Source of the DNA: Pleodorina starrii
Lineage: Eukaryota > Chlorophyta > Chlorophyceae > Chlamydomonadales > Volvocaceae
Direction: 5' to 3'
NCBI GenBank assembly: GCA_030267565.1
Contig: BRXU01000038.1
Span: 992,001-1,056,000 of the forward strand
DNA: 64,000 nt
Each line of letters starts with the position of its first letter. The stretch's first letter is position 1. The translations under genes were made by a program, and so were the position numbers. The notes beneath the pieces were generated by a model. That model saw nothing but the letters and a program-made list of their open reading frames with translations, did no database searches and was not told where the DNA came from. This document shows positions 1 to 11,280 of this stretch, one piece after another.

Positions 1-285
1 GCGGGGCTGCCCCGGGGGCACATCACAGCCCAGCTGAAGCCCGGCCGGTTGGATGCCTTCGAAGCCTCCTGGGCGCATGAAGGCGTCCTCTGCTCCGTAC
101 AGCGGGTGGCTGGCAGCAGTCCGCGTCTGCAGGTTCATCTGTCCCGGGTGGCCCCGGTCCCAGCACCACAGGCATCCGCAGGGGGCGCCCAGGCAGTACA
201 GCAGGTCTCCCCTTCCGGGTCAGCCATCAGCGCCCAGCCCAGCCAGGCAGCAGCTCAGCTGACAGGGCAGCCGGGGCCGTCGTGA
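1..285 (+). pseudogene. LINE ORF2, C-terminal end (copy A, cut by window edge)
   Basis: The last 94 codons of the L1-type LINE ORF2 run from base 1 in frame 1 and end at TGA 283-285. The protein matches the ends of copies G (about 21923-22207) and J (about 58285-58615), with the shared stretch LKPGRLDAFEASWAHEG, a VQRVAGSSPRLQVHLSRV segment and an Ala/Gln-rich tail ending GQPGPS. No catalytic domain lies here: the endonuclease and reverse transcriptase are upstream, outside the window. The tail's function is unknown. The frame is intact across this piece, but whether the whole copy is intact cannot be seen. An ATG-started frame at 53 is an out-of-frame shadow. Confidence 0.8.
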
Positions 286-1296
286 GGGGGGTGTTGGGAG
301 TCGGGGGTCTCGGTGTCTGAGGTTCTTAGGGTGCGAGGGGCTTCGAGGGTGGGGGGAGTGCGGTGCGGGTTGCCTCGGGAGGGGGGTGCGGTGCGGGGCT
401 TGCTGTGGGTGGGGCCTGAGGGGGTCTTGGGGGTCGGGGGAGCTTCGGTGCAGGGTTGGTGTGGTGCAGGCTGCCGTGGGAGGCAGGTCGCCCCCTGTGT
501 GGGGTCTGTGGGTGTTTTGACGCAGGCGCTCTCATGCTCTGGTCTCCGACCCGGCGGTGCTCTCCCTGCGGCCTGGAGGGGGTTTTTGGGGGACGGGGAG
601 TCTTGGGAGTGGGTTGCGCGCGGCGCGGGGGGGTCTGGGGAGGGTTTCGGTGGGGGTCTGGGGAGGGGCGGGGGGGCTTCGGTGCAGGGTTGATGCGATG
701 CAGGCTGCCGTGGGAGGCAGGTGCGGTTCGGGGGTCGCTGTCTGGAGGGGACGCCCCCAGGGTGGGGTCTGCGGGAGTCTTGTCGCCGGCACGCTTGTGA
801 CCTGGCTTCCAGCCAGGCGGTGCTGCCCCTGCTGCGCCCGTGGGGGTTCTTGGGAGCCGGGGGGCCGCGGGAGTGCGGTTCCTGCGGTGTGGGGTGTCTT
901 GGGAGGGAGGTGTGTCTTGGGGCCTGCGGTCTTGCGGGGACGCCCCCAGGGTGGGGTCGGTTGTTGTTTGTCTCTGGTGCGCTTCGTGTGGCGCCGTCCC
1001 TGTGGCTTTTGTGGCTCTGGGAGGCGGTTTAGGTGGTGCGGGGTTCTCTTCGGGCGTGCTGTGGGTTTCCTGTTTCCTCTGGTGATCCCCGGCGGGGGGG
1101 GGGGGCGTGTCCGCCCTGGTTCGCTGTGGCGGTTTCCCGGTTTTGTTTGCCGTTCCTGTTGCTGTCGCCCTGGGTGTAGGGTTCGCCCCTTGGCTGTTGA
1201 GGTTGTGCAGGTTGTGGTTGTGTTGTTGCTGTGGTCGCTGTTGGGGCCTTTGCCCGGCCCTGGGGTTTGTCCTCGGTGATGGGCCCTGTTGTTGGT

Positions 1297-1490
1297 CAGT
1301 GGTGCTGGCCCGGGTGTTGGGCCGTGGTTTTTGCCCTGGTGTTGGGCCGTGGTGTTGGCTCTGGTTTTGGGCCCGGGTGTTGGGCCCTGGTGTTGGGCTG
1401 TGGGGTTGGCCCTGGTGTTGGGCCGTGGTGTTGGCCCTGGTGTTGGGCCCTGGGGTTTGGCCCTGGTGTTGGGCCCTGGTGTTGGTTTCG
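1297..1490 (+). repeat. Minisatellite in LINE 3' UTR (GGTGTTGGGCCCT type)
   Basis: Tandem units of about 12-13 bp alternate GGTGTTGGGCCCT, GGTGTTGGCCCT and GGTGTTGGGCCGT. The same array lies in copies B (about 5206-5398), C (about 9555-9745), F (about 14960-15125), G (about 23250-23435), J (about 59630-59815) and, reversed, in I (37030-37150) and K (61760-61960). Unit number differs among copies. On the opposite strand it reads as Pro/Thr/Gly/Gln-rich open sequence, which explains the long antisense open frames. Confidence 0.85.
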
Positions 1491-1779
1491 GTTCCCTCCT
1501 CGGTGTCTTGGAGGAAGGGGTGGCCGTGTGCCGCCCGTGCTGCAGTGGCTCCTGGCCTCTTGCTGCCCCCGTCCCTGTCCCTGTCCTGTCTGCGAGTTTA
1601 GGCGTTTGGCTTTTTCTCTCTCCTCGGCTCCTTGCGGTGGTTTTTTGGGCTTCTTGCCAGGTTGTTGTGGCTTGCCGGTCTTGCTCGGCTTGCCCGTTGG
1701 GCTTCGCTTTCCCAGTCCTTGTAACGTCAAACAGGCAGAAAAAAAAGTCCTTGTAACGTCCCTCGCAGAAAAAAAATGG

Positions 1780-4111
1780 CATTCCGGGCCCTTTGAAGGG
1801 CTCACGGGCCCTCAGAACGGCTTCTTGGCCCCCGAGGGATGCCGGACTTCTGAAGGCCTTCCGGGCCTTCCGAAGGCGTTCTGGGGCTCCCAAACGGCCT
1901 TCCGGGCTCTCTGATCGCCTTCCAAAGGCTTCCGGCCCACAGAAAGCCATCCGGGCTCCCAAAGTGCCTTTCGGTCCCTCCGACGGCATTCCGGGCCCTT
2001 TGAAGGCCTCACGGGCCCTCAGAACGGCTTTCTGCCCCCCGAGGGCCTGCCGGGCTTCTGAAGGCCTTCCGGCCCCCCCCAAAGGCGTTCTGGGGCTCCC
2101 AAACGGCCTTCCGGGCCCTCTGATCGCCTTCCAGGCCTTCCAAAGGCTTCCAGCCCACAGAAAGCCATCCGGGCTCCCAAAGTGCCTTCCGGTCCCTCCG
2201 ATGGCATTCCGGGCCCTTTGAAGGCCTCACGGGCCCTCAGAACGGCTTCCTGCTCCCCGAGGGCCTTCCGGGCTTCTGAAGGCCTTCCGGGCCCCCCCCA
2301 AAGGCGTTCTGGGGCCCCCAAACGGCCTTCCGGGCCCTCTGATCGCCTTCCAGGCCTTCCAAAGGCTTCCGGCCCACAGAAAGCCATCCGGGCTCCCCAA
2401 GTGCCGTCCGGTCCCTCCCACGGCATTCCGGGCCCTTTGAAGGCCTCACGGGCCCTCAGAACGGCTTCCTGCTCCCCGAGGGCCTTCCGGGCTTCTGAAG
2501 GCCTTCCGGGCCCTCCAAAGGCGTTCTGGGGCTCCCAAACGGCCTTCCGGGCCCTCTGATCGCCTTCCAGGCATTCCAAAGGCTTCCAGCCCACAGAAAG
2601 CCATCCGGGCTCCCCAAGTGCCTTCCGGTCCCTCCTACGGCATTCCGGGCCCTTTGAAGGCCTCACGGGCCCTCAGAAGGCCTTCCTGGCCCCCGAGGGC
2701 CTGCCGGGCTTCTGAAGGCCTTCCGGGCCCCCCGAAGGCGTTCTGGGGCTCCCAAACGGCCTTCCGGGCCCTCTGATCGCCTTCCAGGCCTTCCAAAGGC
2801 TTCCGGCCCACAGAAAGCCATCCGGGCTCCCCAAGTGCCTTTCGGTCCCTCCGACGGCATTCCGGGCCCTTTGAAGGCCTCACGGGCCCTCAGAATGGCT
2901 TTCTGCCCCCCGAGGGCCTGCCGGGCTTCTGAAGGCCTTCCGGGCCCCCCCCAAAGGCGTTCTGGGGCTCCCAAACGGCCTTCCGGGCCCTCTGATCGCC
3001 TTCCAGGCCTTCCAAAGGCTTCCGGCCCACAGAAAGCCATCCGGGCTCCCCAAGTGCCGTCCGGTCCCTCCCACGGCATTCCGGGCCCTTTGAAGGCCTC
3101 ACGGGCCCTCAGAACGGCTTCCTGCTCCCCGAGGGCCTTCCGGGCTTCTGAAGGCCTTCCGGGCCCTCCAAAGGTGTTCTGGGGCTCCCAAACGGCCTTC
3201 CGGGCCCTCTGATCGCCTTCCAGGCATTCCAAAGGCTTCCAGCCCACAGAAAGCCATCCGGGCTCCCCAAGTGCCTTCCGGTCCCTCCTACGGCATTCCG
3301 GGCCCTTTGAAGGCCTCACGGGCCCTCAGAAGGCCTTCCTGGCCCCCGAGGGCCTGCCGGGCTTCTGAAGGCCTTCCGGGCCCCCCGAAGGCGTTCTGGG
3401 GCTCCCAAACGGCCTTCCGGGCCCTCTGATCGCCTTCCAGGCCTTCCAAAGGCTTCCGGCCCACAGAAAGCCATCCGGGCTCCCCAAGTGCCTTTCGGTC
3501 CCTCCGACGGCATTCCGGGCCCTTTGAAGGCCTCACGGGCCCTCAGAATGGCTTTCTGCCCCCCGAGGGCCTGCCGGGCTTCTGAAGGCCTTCCGGGCCC
3601 CCCCCAAAGGCGTTCTGGGGCTCCCAAACGGCCTTCCGGGCCCTCTGATCACCTTCCAGGCCTTCCAAAGGCTTCCAGCCCACAGGAAGCCTTCCGGGGT
3701 CCCTAAGTGCCTTCCAATCACTCCGACGGCATTCCGGGCCCTTTGAAGGCCTCACGGGCCCTCAGAACTGCTTCCTGCCCCCCGAGGGCCTGCCGGGCTT
3801 CTGAATGCCTTCCGGATCCTCCAAAAGAGTTCTGGGGCTCTCAAACGGCCTTCCGGGCCCTCTGATTGCCTTCCGGGCCTTCCAAAGGCTTCCAGCCCAC
3901 AGAAAGCCATCCGGGCTCGCCAAGTGCCGTCCGGTCCCTCCCACGGCATTCCGGGCCCTATGAAGGCCTCACGGGCCCTCAGAACGGCTTCCTGCCCCCC
4001 GAGGGCCTTCCAGGCTTCTGAAGGCCTTCTGGGCCCTCCAAAGGCGTTCTGGGGCTCCCAAACGGCCTTCCGGGCCCTCTGATCGCCTTCCAGGCATTCC
4101 AAAGGCTTCCA
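1780..4111. repeat. 217-bp satellite block S1
   Basis: About 10.7 monomers of a GC-rich satellite with spacing 217-219 bp. Each monomer divides into 11 degenerate units of 18-21 bp with the core GGCCTTCCGGGCCCTCNGAA (20+21+18+19+20+21+21+19+19+20+19 = 217). Variants recur every three monomers: equivalent sites at 2230, 2883 and 3536 are 653 bp apart (217+217+219), so this is a trimeric higher-order repeat. The extra 2 bp come from a longer C-run. Open frames exist on both strands throughout, but they follow the repeat and have no independent coding evidence. Confidence 0.92.
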
Positions 4112-5685
4112 GCGCCCAGCCCAGCCAGGCAGCAGCTTAGCTGACAGGGCAGCCGGGGCCGTCGTGAGCGGGGTGTTGGGAGTCGGGGGTATCGGTGTCT
4201 GAGGTTCTTAGGGTGCGAGGGGCCTCGAGGGTGGGGGGAGTGCGGTGTGGGTTGCCTAGGGAGGGGGGTGCGGTGCGGGGCTTGCTGTGGGTGGGGCCTG
4301 AGGGGGTCTTGGGGGTCGGGGGAGCTTCGGAGCAGGGGTGGTGTGGTGCAGGCTGCTGCGGGAGGCAGGTGCGGTTCGGGGGCTGCTGTCTTGAGGGGTC
4401 ACCCCCTGTGTGGGGTCTGTGGGTGTTTTGTCGCAGGCGCTCTCGTGCTCTGGTCTCCGACCCAGCGGTGCTCTCCCTGCGGCCTGGAGGGGGTTTTTGG
4501 GGGACGGGGAGTCTTGGGAGTGGGTTGCGCGCGGCGCGGGGGGGTCTGGGGAGGGTTTCGGTGGGGGTCTGGGGAGGGGCGGGGGGGCTTCGGTGCAGGG
4601 TTGGTGCGATGCAGGCTGCCGTGGGAGGCAGGTGCGGTTCGGGGGTCGCTGTCTGGAGGGGACGCCCCCAGGGTGGGGTCTGCGGGAGTCTTGTCGCCGG
4701 CACGCTTGTGCCCTGGCTTCCAGCCAGGCGGTGCTGCCCCTGCTGCGCCCGTGGGGGTTCTTGGGAGCCGGGGGGCCGCGGGAGTGCGGTTCCTGCGGTG
4801 TGGGGTGTCTTGGGAGGGAGGTGTGTCTTGGGGCCTGCGGTCTTGCGGGGACGCCCCCAGGGTGGGGTCGGTTGTTGTTTGTCTCTGGTGTGCTTTGTGT
4901 GGCGCCGTACCTGTGGCTTTTGTGGCTCTGGGAGGCGGTTTAGGTGGTGCGGGGTTCTCTTCGGGCGTGCTGTGGGTTTCCTGTTTCCTCTGGTGATCCC
5001 CGGCGGGGGGGGGCGTGTCCGCCCTGGTTCGCTGTGGCGGTTTCCCGGTTTTGTTTGCCGTTCCTGTTGCTGTCGCCCTGGGTGTAGGGTTCGCCCCTTG
5101 GCTGTTGAGGTTGTGCAGGTTGTGGTTGTGTTGTTGCTGTGGTCGCTGTTGGGGCCTTTGCCCGGCCCTGGGGTTTGTCCTCGGTGATGGGCCCTGTTGT
5201 TGGTCAGTGGTGCTGGCCCGGGTGTTGGGCCGTGGTTTTTGCCCTGGTGTTGGGCCGTGGTGTTGGCTCTGGTTTTGGGCCCGGGTGTTGGGCCCTGGTG
5301 TTGGGCTGTGGGGTTGGCCCTGGTGTTGGGCCGTGGTGTTGGCCCTGGTGTTGGGCCCTGGGGTTTGGCCCTGGTGTTGGGCCCTGGTGTTGGTTTCGGT
5401 TCCCTCCTCGGTGTCTTGGAGGAAGGGGTGGCCGTGTGCCGCCCGTGCTGCAGTGGCTCCTGGCCTCTTGCTGCCCCCGTCCCTGTCCCTGTCCTGTCTG
5501 CGAGTTTAGGTGTTTGGCTTTTTCTCTCTCCTCGGCTCCTTGCGGTGGTTTTTTTGGGCTTCTTGCCAGGTTGTTGTGGCTTGCCGGTCTTGCTCGGCTT
5601 GCCCGTTGGGCTTCGCTTTCCCAGTCCTTGTAACGTCAAACAGGCAGAAAAAAAAGTCCTTGTAACGTCCCTCGCAGAAAAAAAA
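4112..5685 (+). mobile_element. LINE copy B: 5'-truncated 3' end
   Basis: The fragment holds the last 18-19 codons of ORF2 (stop TGA at about 4165), the 3' UTR and a poly(A) tail (5678-5685). The left junction joins satellite ending CTTCCAG to LINE starting CGCCCAGCCC, with CAGC shared as microhomology. The right side resumes in satellite at ATGGCATTCC, so about 50 bp of the monomer is missing and there is no target duplication. This is not a clean insertion. The junction is identical in copies C-F. The tail carries the nested micro-insertion with the duplicated GTCCTTGTAACGTC seen in A. Confidence 0.88.
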
Positions 5686-8456
5686 TGGCATTCCGGGCCC
5701 TTTGAAGGGCTCACGGGCCCTCAGAACGGCTTCTTGGCCCCCGAGGGATGCCGGACTTCTGAAGGCCTTCCGGGCCTTCCGAAGGCGTTCTGGGGCTCCC
5801 AAACGGCCTTCCGGGCTCTCTGATCGCCTTCCAAAGGCTTCCGGCCCACAGAAAGCCATCCGGGCTCCCCAAGTGCCTTTCGGTCCCTCCGACGGCATTC
5901 CGGGCCCTTTGAAGGCCTCACGGGCCCTCAGAATGGCTTTCTGCCCCCCGAGGGCCTGCCGGGCTTCTGAAGGCCTTCCGGCCCCCCCCAAAGGCGTTCT
6001 GGGGCTCCCAAACGGCCTTCCGGGCCCTCTGATCGCCTTCCAGGCCTTCCAAAGGCTTCCAGCCCACAGGAAGCCATCCGGGCTCCCAAAGTGCCTTCCG
6101 GTCCCTCCGATGGCATTCCGGGCCCTTTGAAGGCCTCACGGGCCCTCAGAACGGCTTCCTGCTCCCCGAGGGCCTTCCGGGCTTCTGAAGGCCTTCCGGG
6201 CCCCCCCCAAAGGTGTTCTGGGGCCCCCAAACGGCCTTCCGGGCCCTCTGATCGCCTTCCAGGCCTTCCAAAGGCTTCCGGCCCACAGAAAGCCATCCGG
6301 GCTCCCCAAGTGCCGTCCGGTCCCTCCCACGGCATTCCGGGCCCTTTGAAGGCCTCACGGGCCCTCAGAACGGCTTCCTGCTCCCCGAGGGCCTTCCGGG
6401 CTTCTGAAGGCCTTCCGGGCCCTCCAAAGGCGTTCTGGGGCTCCCAAACGGCCTTCCGGGCCCTCTGATCGCCTTCCAGGCATTCCAAAGGCTTCCAGCC
6501 CACAGAAAGCCATCCGGGCTCCCCAAGTGCCTTCCGGTCCCTCCTACGGCATTCCGGGCCCTTTGAAGGCCTCACGGGCCCTCAGAAGGCCTTCCTGGCC
6601 CCCGAGGGCCTGCTGGGCTTCTGAAGGCCTTCCGGGCCCCCCGAAGGCGTTCTGGGGCTCCCAAACGGCCTTCCGGGCCCTCTGATCGCCTTCCAGGCCT
6701 TCCAAAGGCTTCCGGCCCACAGAAAGCCATCCGGGCTCCCCAAGTGCCTTTCGGTCCCTCCGACGGCATTCCGGGCCCTTTGAAGGCCTCACGGGCCCTC
6801 AGAATGGCTTTCTGCCCCCCGAGGGCCTGCCGGGCTTCTGAAGGCCTTCCGGGCCCCCCCCAAAGGCGTTCTGGGGCTCCCAAACGGCCTTCCGGGCCCT
6901 CTGATCGCCTTCCAGGCCTTCCAAAGGCTTCCAGCCCACAGGAAGCCATCCGGGCTCCCAAAGTGCCTTCCGGTCCCTCCGATGGCATTCCGGGCCCTTT
7001 GAAGGCCTCACGGGCCCTCAGAACGGCTTCCTGCTCCCCGAGGGCCTTCCGGGCTTCTGAAGGCCTTCCGGGCCCCCCCCAAAGGCGTTCTGGGGCCCCC
7101 AAACGGCCTTCCGGGCCCTCTGATCGCCTTCCAGGCCTTCCAAAGGCTTCCGGCCCACAGAAAGCCATCCGGGCTCCCCAAGTGCCGTCCGGTCCCTCCC
7201 ACGGCATTCCGGGCCCTTTGAAGGCCTCACGGGCCCTCAGAACGGCTTCCTGCTCCCCGAGGGCCTTCCGGGCTTCTGAAGGCCTTCCGGGCCCTCCAAA
7301 GGCATTCTGGGGCTCCCAAACGGCCTTCCGGGCCCTCTGATCGCCTTCCAGGCATTCCAAAGGCTTCCAGCCCACAGAAAGCCATCCGGGCTCCCCAAGT
7401 GCCTTCCGGTCCCTCCTACGGCATTCCGGGCCCTTTGAAGGCCTCACGGGCCCTCAGAAGGCCTTCCTGGCCCCCGAGGGCCTGCCGGGCTTCTGAAGGC
7501 CTTCCGGGCCCCCCGAAGGCGTTCTGGGGCTCCCAAACGGCCTTCCGGGCCCTCTGATCGCCTTCCAGGCCTTCCAAAGGCTTCCGGCCCACAGAAAGCC
7601 ATCCGGGCTCCCCAAGTGCCTTTCGGTCCCTCCGACGGCATTCCGGGCCCTTTGAAGGCCTCACGGGCCCTCAGAATGGCTTTCTGCCCCCCGAGGGCCT
7701 GCCGGGCTTCTGAAGGCCTTCCGGGCCCCCCCCAAAGGCGTTCTGGGGCTCCCAAACGGCCTTCCGGGCCCTCTGATCGCCTTCCAGGCCTTCCAAAGGC
7801 TTCCAGCCCACAGGAAGCCTTCCGGGCTCCCTAAGTGCCTTCCAATCACTCCGACGGCATTCCGGGCCCTTTGAAGGCCTCACGGGCCCTCAGAACTGCT
7901 TCCTGCCCCCCGAGGGCCTGCCGGGCTTCTGAATGCCTTCCGGATCCTCCAAAAGAGTTCTGGGGCTCTCAAACGGCCTTCCGGGCCCTCTGATTGCCTT
8001 CCGGGCCTTCCAAAGGCTTCCAGCCCACAGAAAGCCATCCGGGCTCACCAAGTGCCGTCCGGTCCCTCCCACGGCATTCCGGGCCCTATGAAGGCCTCAC
8101 GGGCCCTCAGAACGGCTTCCTGCCCCCCGAGGGCCTTCCAGGCTTCTGAAGGCCTTCCGGGCCCCCAAAATGCGTTCTGGGGCCCCCAAACGGCCTTCCG
8201 GGCCCTCTGATCGCCTTCCAGGCCTTCCAAAGGCTTCCGGCCCACAGAAAGCCATCCGGGCTCGCCAAGTGCCGTCCGGTCCCTCCCACGGCATTCCGGG
8301 CCCTATGAAGGCCTCACGGGCCCTCAGAACGGCTTCCTGCCCCCCGAGGGCCTTCCAGGCTTCTGAAGGCCTTCTGGGCCCTCCAAAGGTGTTCTGGGGC
8401 TCCCAAACGGCCTTCCGGGCCCTCTGATCGCCTTCCAGGCATTCCAAAGGCTTCCA
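5686..8456. repeat. 217-bp satellite block S2
   Basis: The same satellite and same monomer order as S1, starting from the same LINE tail and ending at the same junction with the next LINE fragment. It is 439 bp longer because it has two additional monomers, near 6.8-7.0 kb and 8.1-8.3 kb. Monomer variants, such as the diverged ones carrying GGATCCTCC and the CCAATCACTCCGAC change near 7850, occur in the same order as in S1. The block was therefore copied as a whole and then gained or lost monomers by unequal exchange. Confidence 0.92.
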
Positions 8457-10032
8457 GCGCCCAGCCCAGCCAGGCAGCAGCTTAGCTGACAGGGCAGCCG
8501 GGGCCGTCGTGAGCGGGGTGTTGGGAGTCGGGGGTATCGGTGTCTGAGGTTCTTAGGGTGCGAGGGGCCTCGAGGGTGGGGGGAGTGCGGTGTGGGTTGC
8601 CTAGGGAGGGGGGTGCGGTGCGGGGCTTGCTGTGGGTGGGGCCTGAGGGGGTCTTGGGGGTCGGGGGAGCTTCGGAGCAGGGGTGGTGTGGTGCAGGCTG
8701 CTGCGGGAGGCAGGTGCGGTTCGGGGGCTGCTGTCTTGAGGGGTCACCCCCTGTGTGGGGTCTGTGGGTGTTTTGTCGCAGGCGCTCTCGTGCTCTGGTC
8801 TCCGACCCGGCGGTGCTCTCCCTGCGGCCTGGAGGGGGTTTTTGGGGGACGGGGAGTCTTGGGAGTGGGTTGCGCGCGGCGCGGGGGGGTCTGGGGAGGG
8901 TTTCGGTGGGGGTCTGGGGAGGGGCGGGGGGGCTTCGGTGCAGGGTTGGTGCGATGCAGGCTGCCGTGGGAGGCAGGTGCGGTTCGGGGGTCGCTGTCTG
9001 GAGGGGACGCCCCCAGGGTGGGGTCTGCGGGAGTCTTGTCGCCGGCACGCTTGTGCCCTGGCTTCCAGCCAGGCGGTGCTGCCCCTGCTGCGCCCGTGGG
9101 GGTTCTTGGGAGCCGGGGGGCCGCGGGAGTGCGGTTCCTGCGGTGTGGGGTGTCTTGGGAGGGAGGTGTGTCTTGGGGCCTGCGGTCTTGCGGGGACGCC
9201 CCCAGGGTGGGGTCGGTTGTTGTTTGTCTCTGGTGTGCTTTGTGTGGCGCCGTACCTGTGGCTTTTGTGGCTCTGGGAGGCGGTTTAGGTGGTGCGGGGT
9301 TCTCTTCGGGCGTGCTGTGGTTTTCCTGTTTCCTCTGGTGATCCCCGGCGGGGGGGGGGGCGTGTCCGCCCTGGTTCGCTGTGGCGGTTTCCCGGTTTTG
9401 TTTGCCGTTCCTGTTGCTGTCGCCCTGGGTGTAGGGTTCGCCCCTTGGCTGTTGAGGTTGTGCAGGTTGTGGTTGTGTTGTTGCTGTGGTCGCTGTTGGG
9501 GCCTTTGCCCGGCCCTGGGGTTTGTCCTCGGTGATGGGCCCTGTTGTTGGTCAGTGGTGCTGGCCCGGGTGTTGGGCCGTGGTTTTTGCCCTGGTGTTGG
9601 GCCGTGGTGTTGGCTCTGGTTTTGGGCCCGGGTGTTGGGCCCTGGTGTTGGGCTGTGGGGTTGGCCCTGGTGTTGGGCCGTGGTGTTGGCCCTGGTGTTG
9701 GGCCCTGGGGTTTGGCCCTGGTGTTGGGCCCTGGTGTTGGTTTCGGTTCCCTCCTCGGTGTCTTGGAGGAAGGGGTGGCCGTGTGCCGCCCGTGCTGCAG
9801 TGGCTCCTGGCCTCTTGCTGCCCCCGTCCCTGTCCCTGTCCTGTCTGCGAGTTTAAGCGTTTGGCTTTTTCTCTCTCCTCGGCTCCTTGCGGTGGTTTTT
9901 TTGGGCTTCTTGCCAGGTTGTTGTGGCTTGCCGGTCTTGCTCGGCTTGCCCGTTGGGCTTCGCTTTCCCAGTCCTTGTAACGTCAAACAGGCAGAAAAAA
10001 AGTCCTTGTAACGTCCCTCGCAGAAAAAAAAA
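8457..10032 (+). mobile_element. LINE copy C: 5'-truncated 3' end
   Basis: A near-identical copy of B with the same left microhomology junction, the same 3' UTR, the same duplicated GTCCTTGTAACGTC micro-insertion and a poly(A) tail (10024-10032). It differs from B by few bases, mainly homopolymer lengths such as the G-run near 9350-9360. B-plus-S2 and C-plus-S3 are successive copies of one macro-repeat. Confidence 0.88.
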
Positions 10033-11280
10033 TGGCATTCCGGGCCCTTTGAAGGGCTCACGGGCCCTCAGAACGGCTTCTTGGCCCCCGAGGGATGCCG
10101 GACTTCTGAAGGCCTTCCGGGCCTTCCGAAGGCGTTCTGGGGCTCCCAAACGGCCTTCCGGGCTCTCTGATCGCCTTCCAAAGGCTTCCGGCCCACAGAA
10201 AGCCATCCGGGCTCCCCAAGTGCCTTTCGGTCCCTCCGACGGCATTCCGGGCCCTTTGAAGGCCTCACGGGCCCTCAGAACGGCTTTCTGCCCCCCGAGG
10301 GCCTGCCGGGCTTCTGAAGGCCTTCCGGCCCCCCCCAAAGGCGTTCTGGGGCTCCCAAACGGCCTTCCGGGCCCTCTGATCGCCTTCCAGGCCTTCCAAA
10401 GGCTTCCAGCCCACAGGAAGCCATCCGGGCTCCCAAAGTGCCTTCCGGTCCATCCGATGGCATTCCGGGCCCTTTGAAGGCCTCACGGGCCCTCAGAACG
10501 GCTTCCTGCTCCCCGAGGGCCTTCCGGGCTTCTGAAGGCCTTCCGGGCCCCCCCCAAAGGCGTTCTGGGGCCCCCAAACGGCCTTCCGGGCCCTCTGATC
10601 GCCTTCCAGGCCTTCCAAAGGCTTCCGGCCCACAGAAAGCCATCCGGGCTCCCCAAGTGCCGTCCGGTCCCTCCCACGGCATTCCGGGCCCTTTGAAGGC
10701 CTCACGGGCCCTCAGAACGGCTTCCTGCTCCCCGAGGGCCTTCCGGGCTTCTGAAGGCCTTCCGGGCCCTCCAAAGGCGTTCTGGGGCTCCCAAACGGCC
10801 TTCCGGGCCCTCTGATCGCCTTCCAGGCATTCCAAAGGCTTCCAGCCCACAGAAAGCCATCCGGGCTCCCCAAGTGCCTTCCGGTCCCTCCTACGGCATT
10901 CCGGGCCCTTTGAAGGCCTCACGGGCCCTCAGAAGGCCTTCCTGGCCCCCGAGGGCCTGCTGGGCTTCTGAAGGCCTTCCGGGCCCCCCGAAGGCGTTCT
11001 GGGGCTCCCAAACGGCCTTCCGGGCCCTCTGATCGCCTTCCAGGCCTTCCAAAGGCTTCCGGCCCACAGAAAGCCATCCGGGCTCCCCAAGTGCCTTTCG
11101 GTCCCTCCGACGGCATTCCGGGCCCTTTGAAGGCCTCACGGGCCCTCAGAATGGCTTTCTGCCCCCCGAGGGCCTGCCGGGCTTCTGAAGGCCTTCCGGG
11201 CCCCCCCCAAAGGCGTTCTGGGGCTCCCAAACGGCCTTCCGGGCCCTCTGATCGCCTTCCAGGCATTCCAAAGGCTTCCA
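10033..11280. repeat. 217-bp satellite block S3
   Basis: About 5.7 monomers beginning as S1 and S2 do, right after a LINE poly(A). The block ends at the CTTCCAG/CGCCC junction of copy D about 1.1-1.5 kb earlier than S1 and S2, so monomers have been lost. The first monomers match those at the start of S1 and S2 in order. Confidence 0.92.

Larger units (their letters stand above)
1..1779 (+). mobile_element. LINE copy A: ORF2 end, 3' UTR and poly(A)
   Basis: This is the 3' part of an L1-type LINE. After the ORF2 stop comes a 1.45-kb G-rich 3' UTR, then a 12-13-bp minisatellite (about 1297-1490), a C/T-rich stretch, and the terminal segment ending CCTCGCAG plus A8 at 1772-1779. Satellite begins directly after the tail. 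The end is not simple: GTCCTTGTAACGTC occurs twice (about 1717-1731 and 1747-1761), separated by AAACAGGCAG plus an A-run, which looks like a tiny nested retro-insertion with a 14-bp target duplication. Copies B and C share it; F, G and J lack it. Confidence 0.85.

Noticed and set aside
1793..3706. Proteins of KASRALRTASCPPRA and RPSKGPECRRRDRKALGE type on both strands of the satellite
   Set aside because: The 217-bp monomer is not a multiple of 3, frames open on both strands equally, and they end at monomer length changes. They mirror the repeat only.
4100..4125. Copies B-F as five independent 5'-truncated LINE insertions
   Set aside because: All share one breakpoint, the same microhomology and no target duplication; amplification of a single junction is simpler.
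4137..5714. Long antisense open frames (500-700 codons) through the LINE 3' UTR copies, for example at 532-2082, 4137-5714, 13892-15970 and 22177-23814, and sense frames of 300-470 codons
   Set aside because: They are Pro/Gly/Thr/Arg or Cys/Gly/Val low-complexity, change frame with G-run length between copies, run into unrelated satellite or LINE sequence, and have no recognisable domain. Rare stop codons at this GC content explain them.
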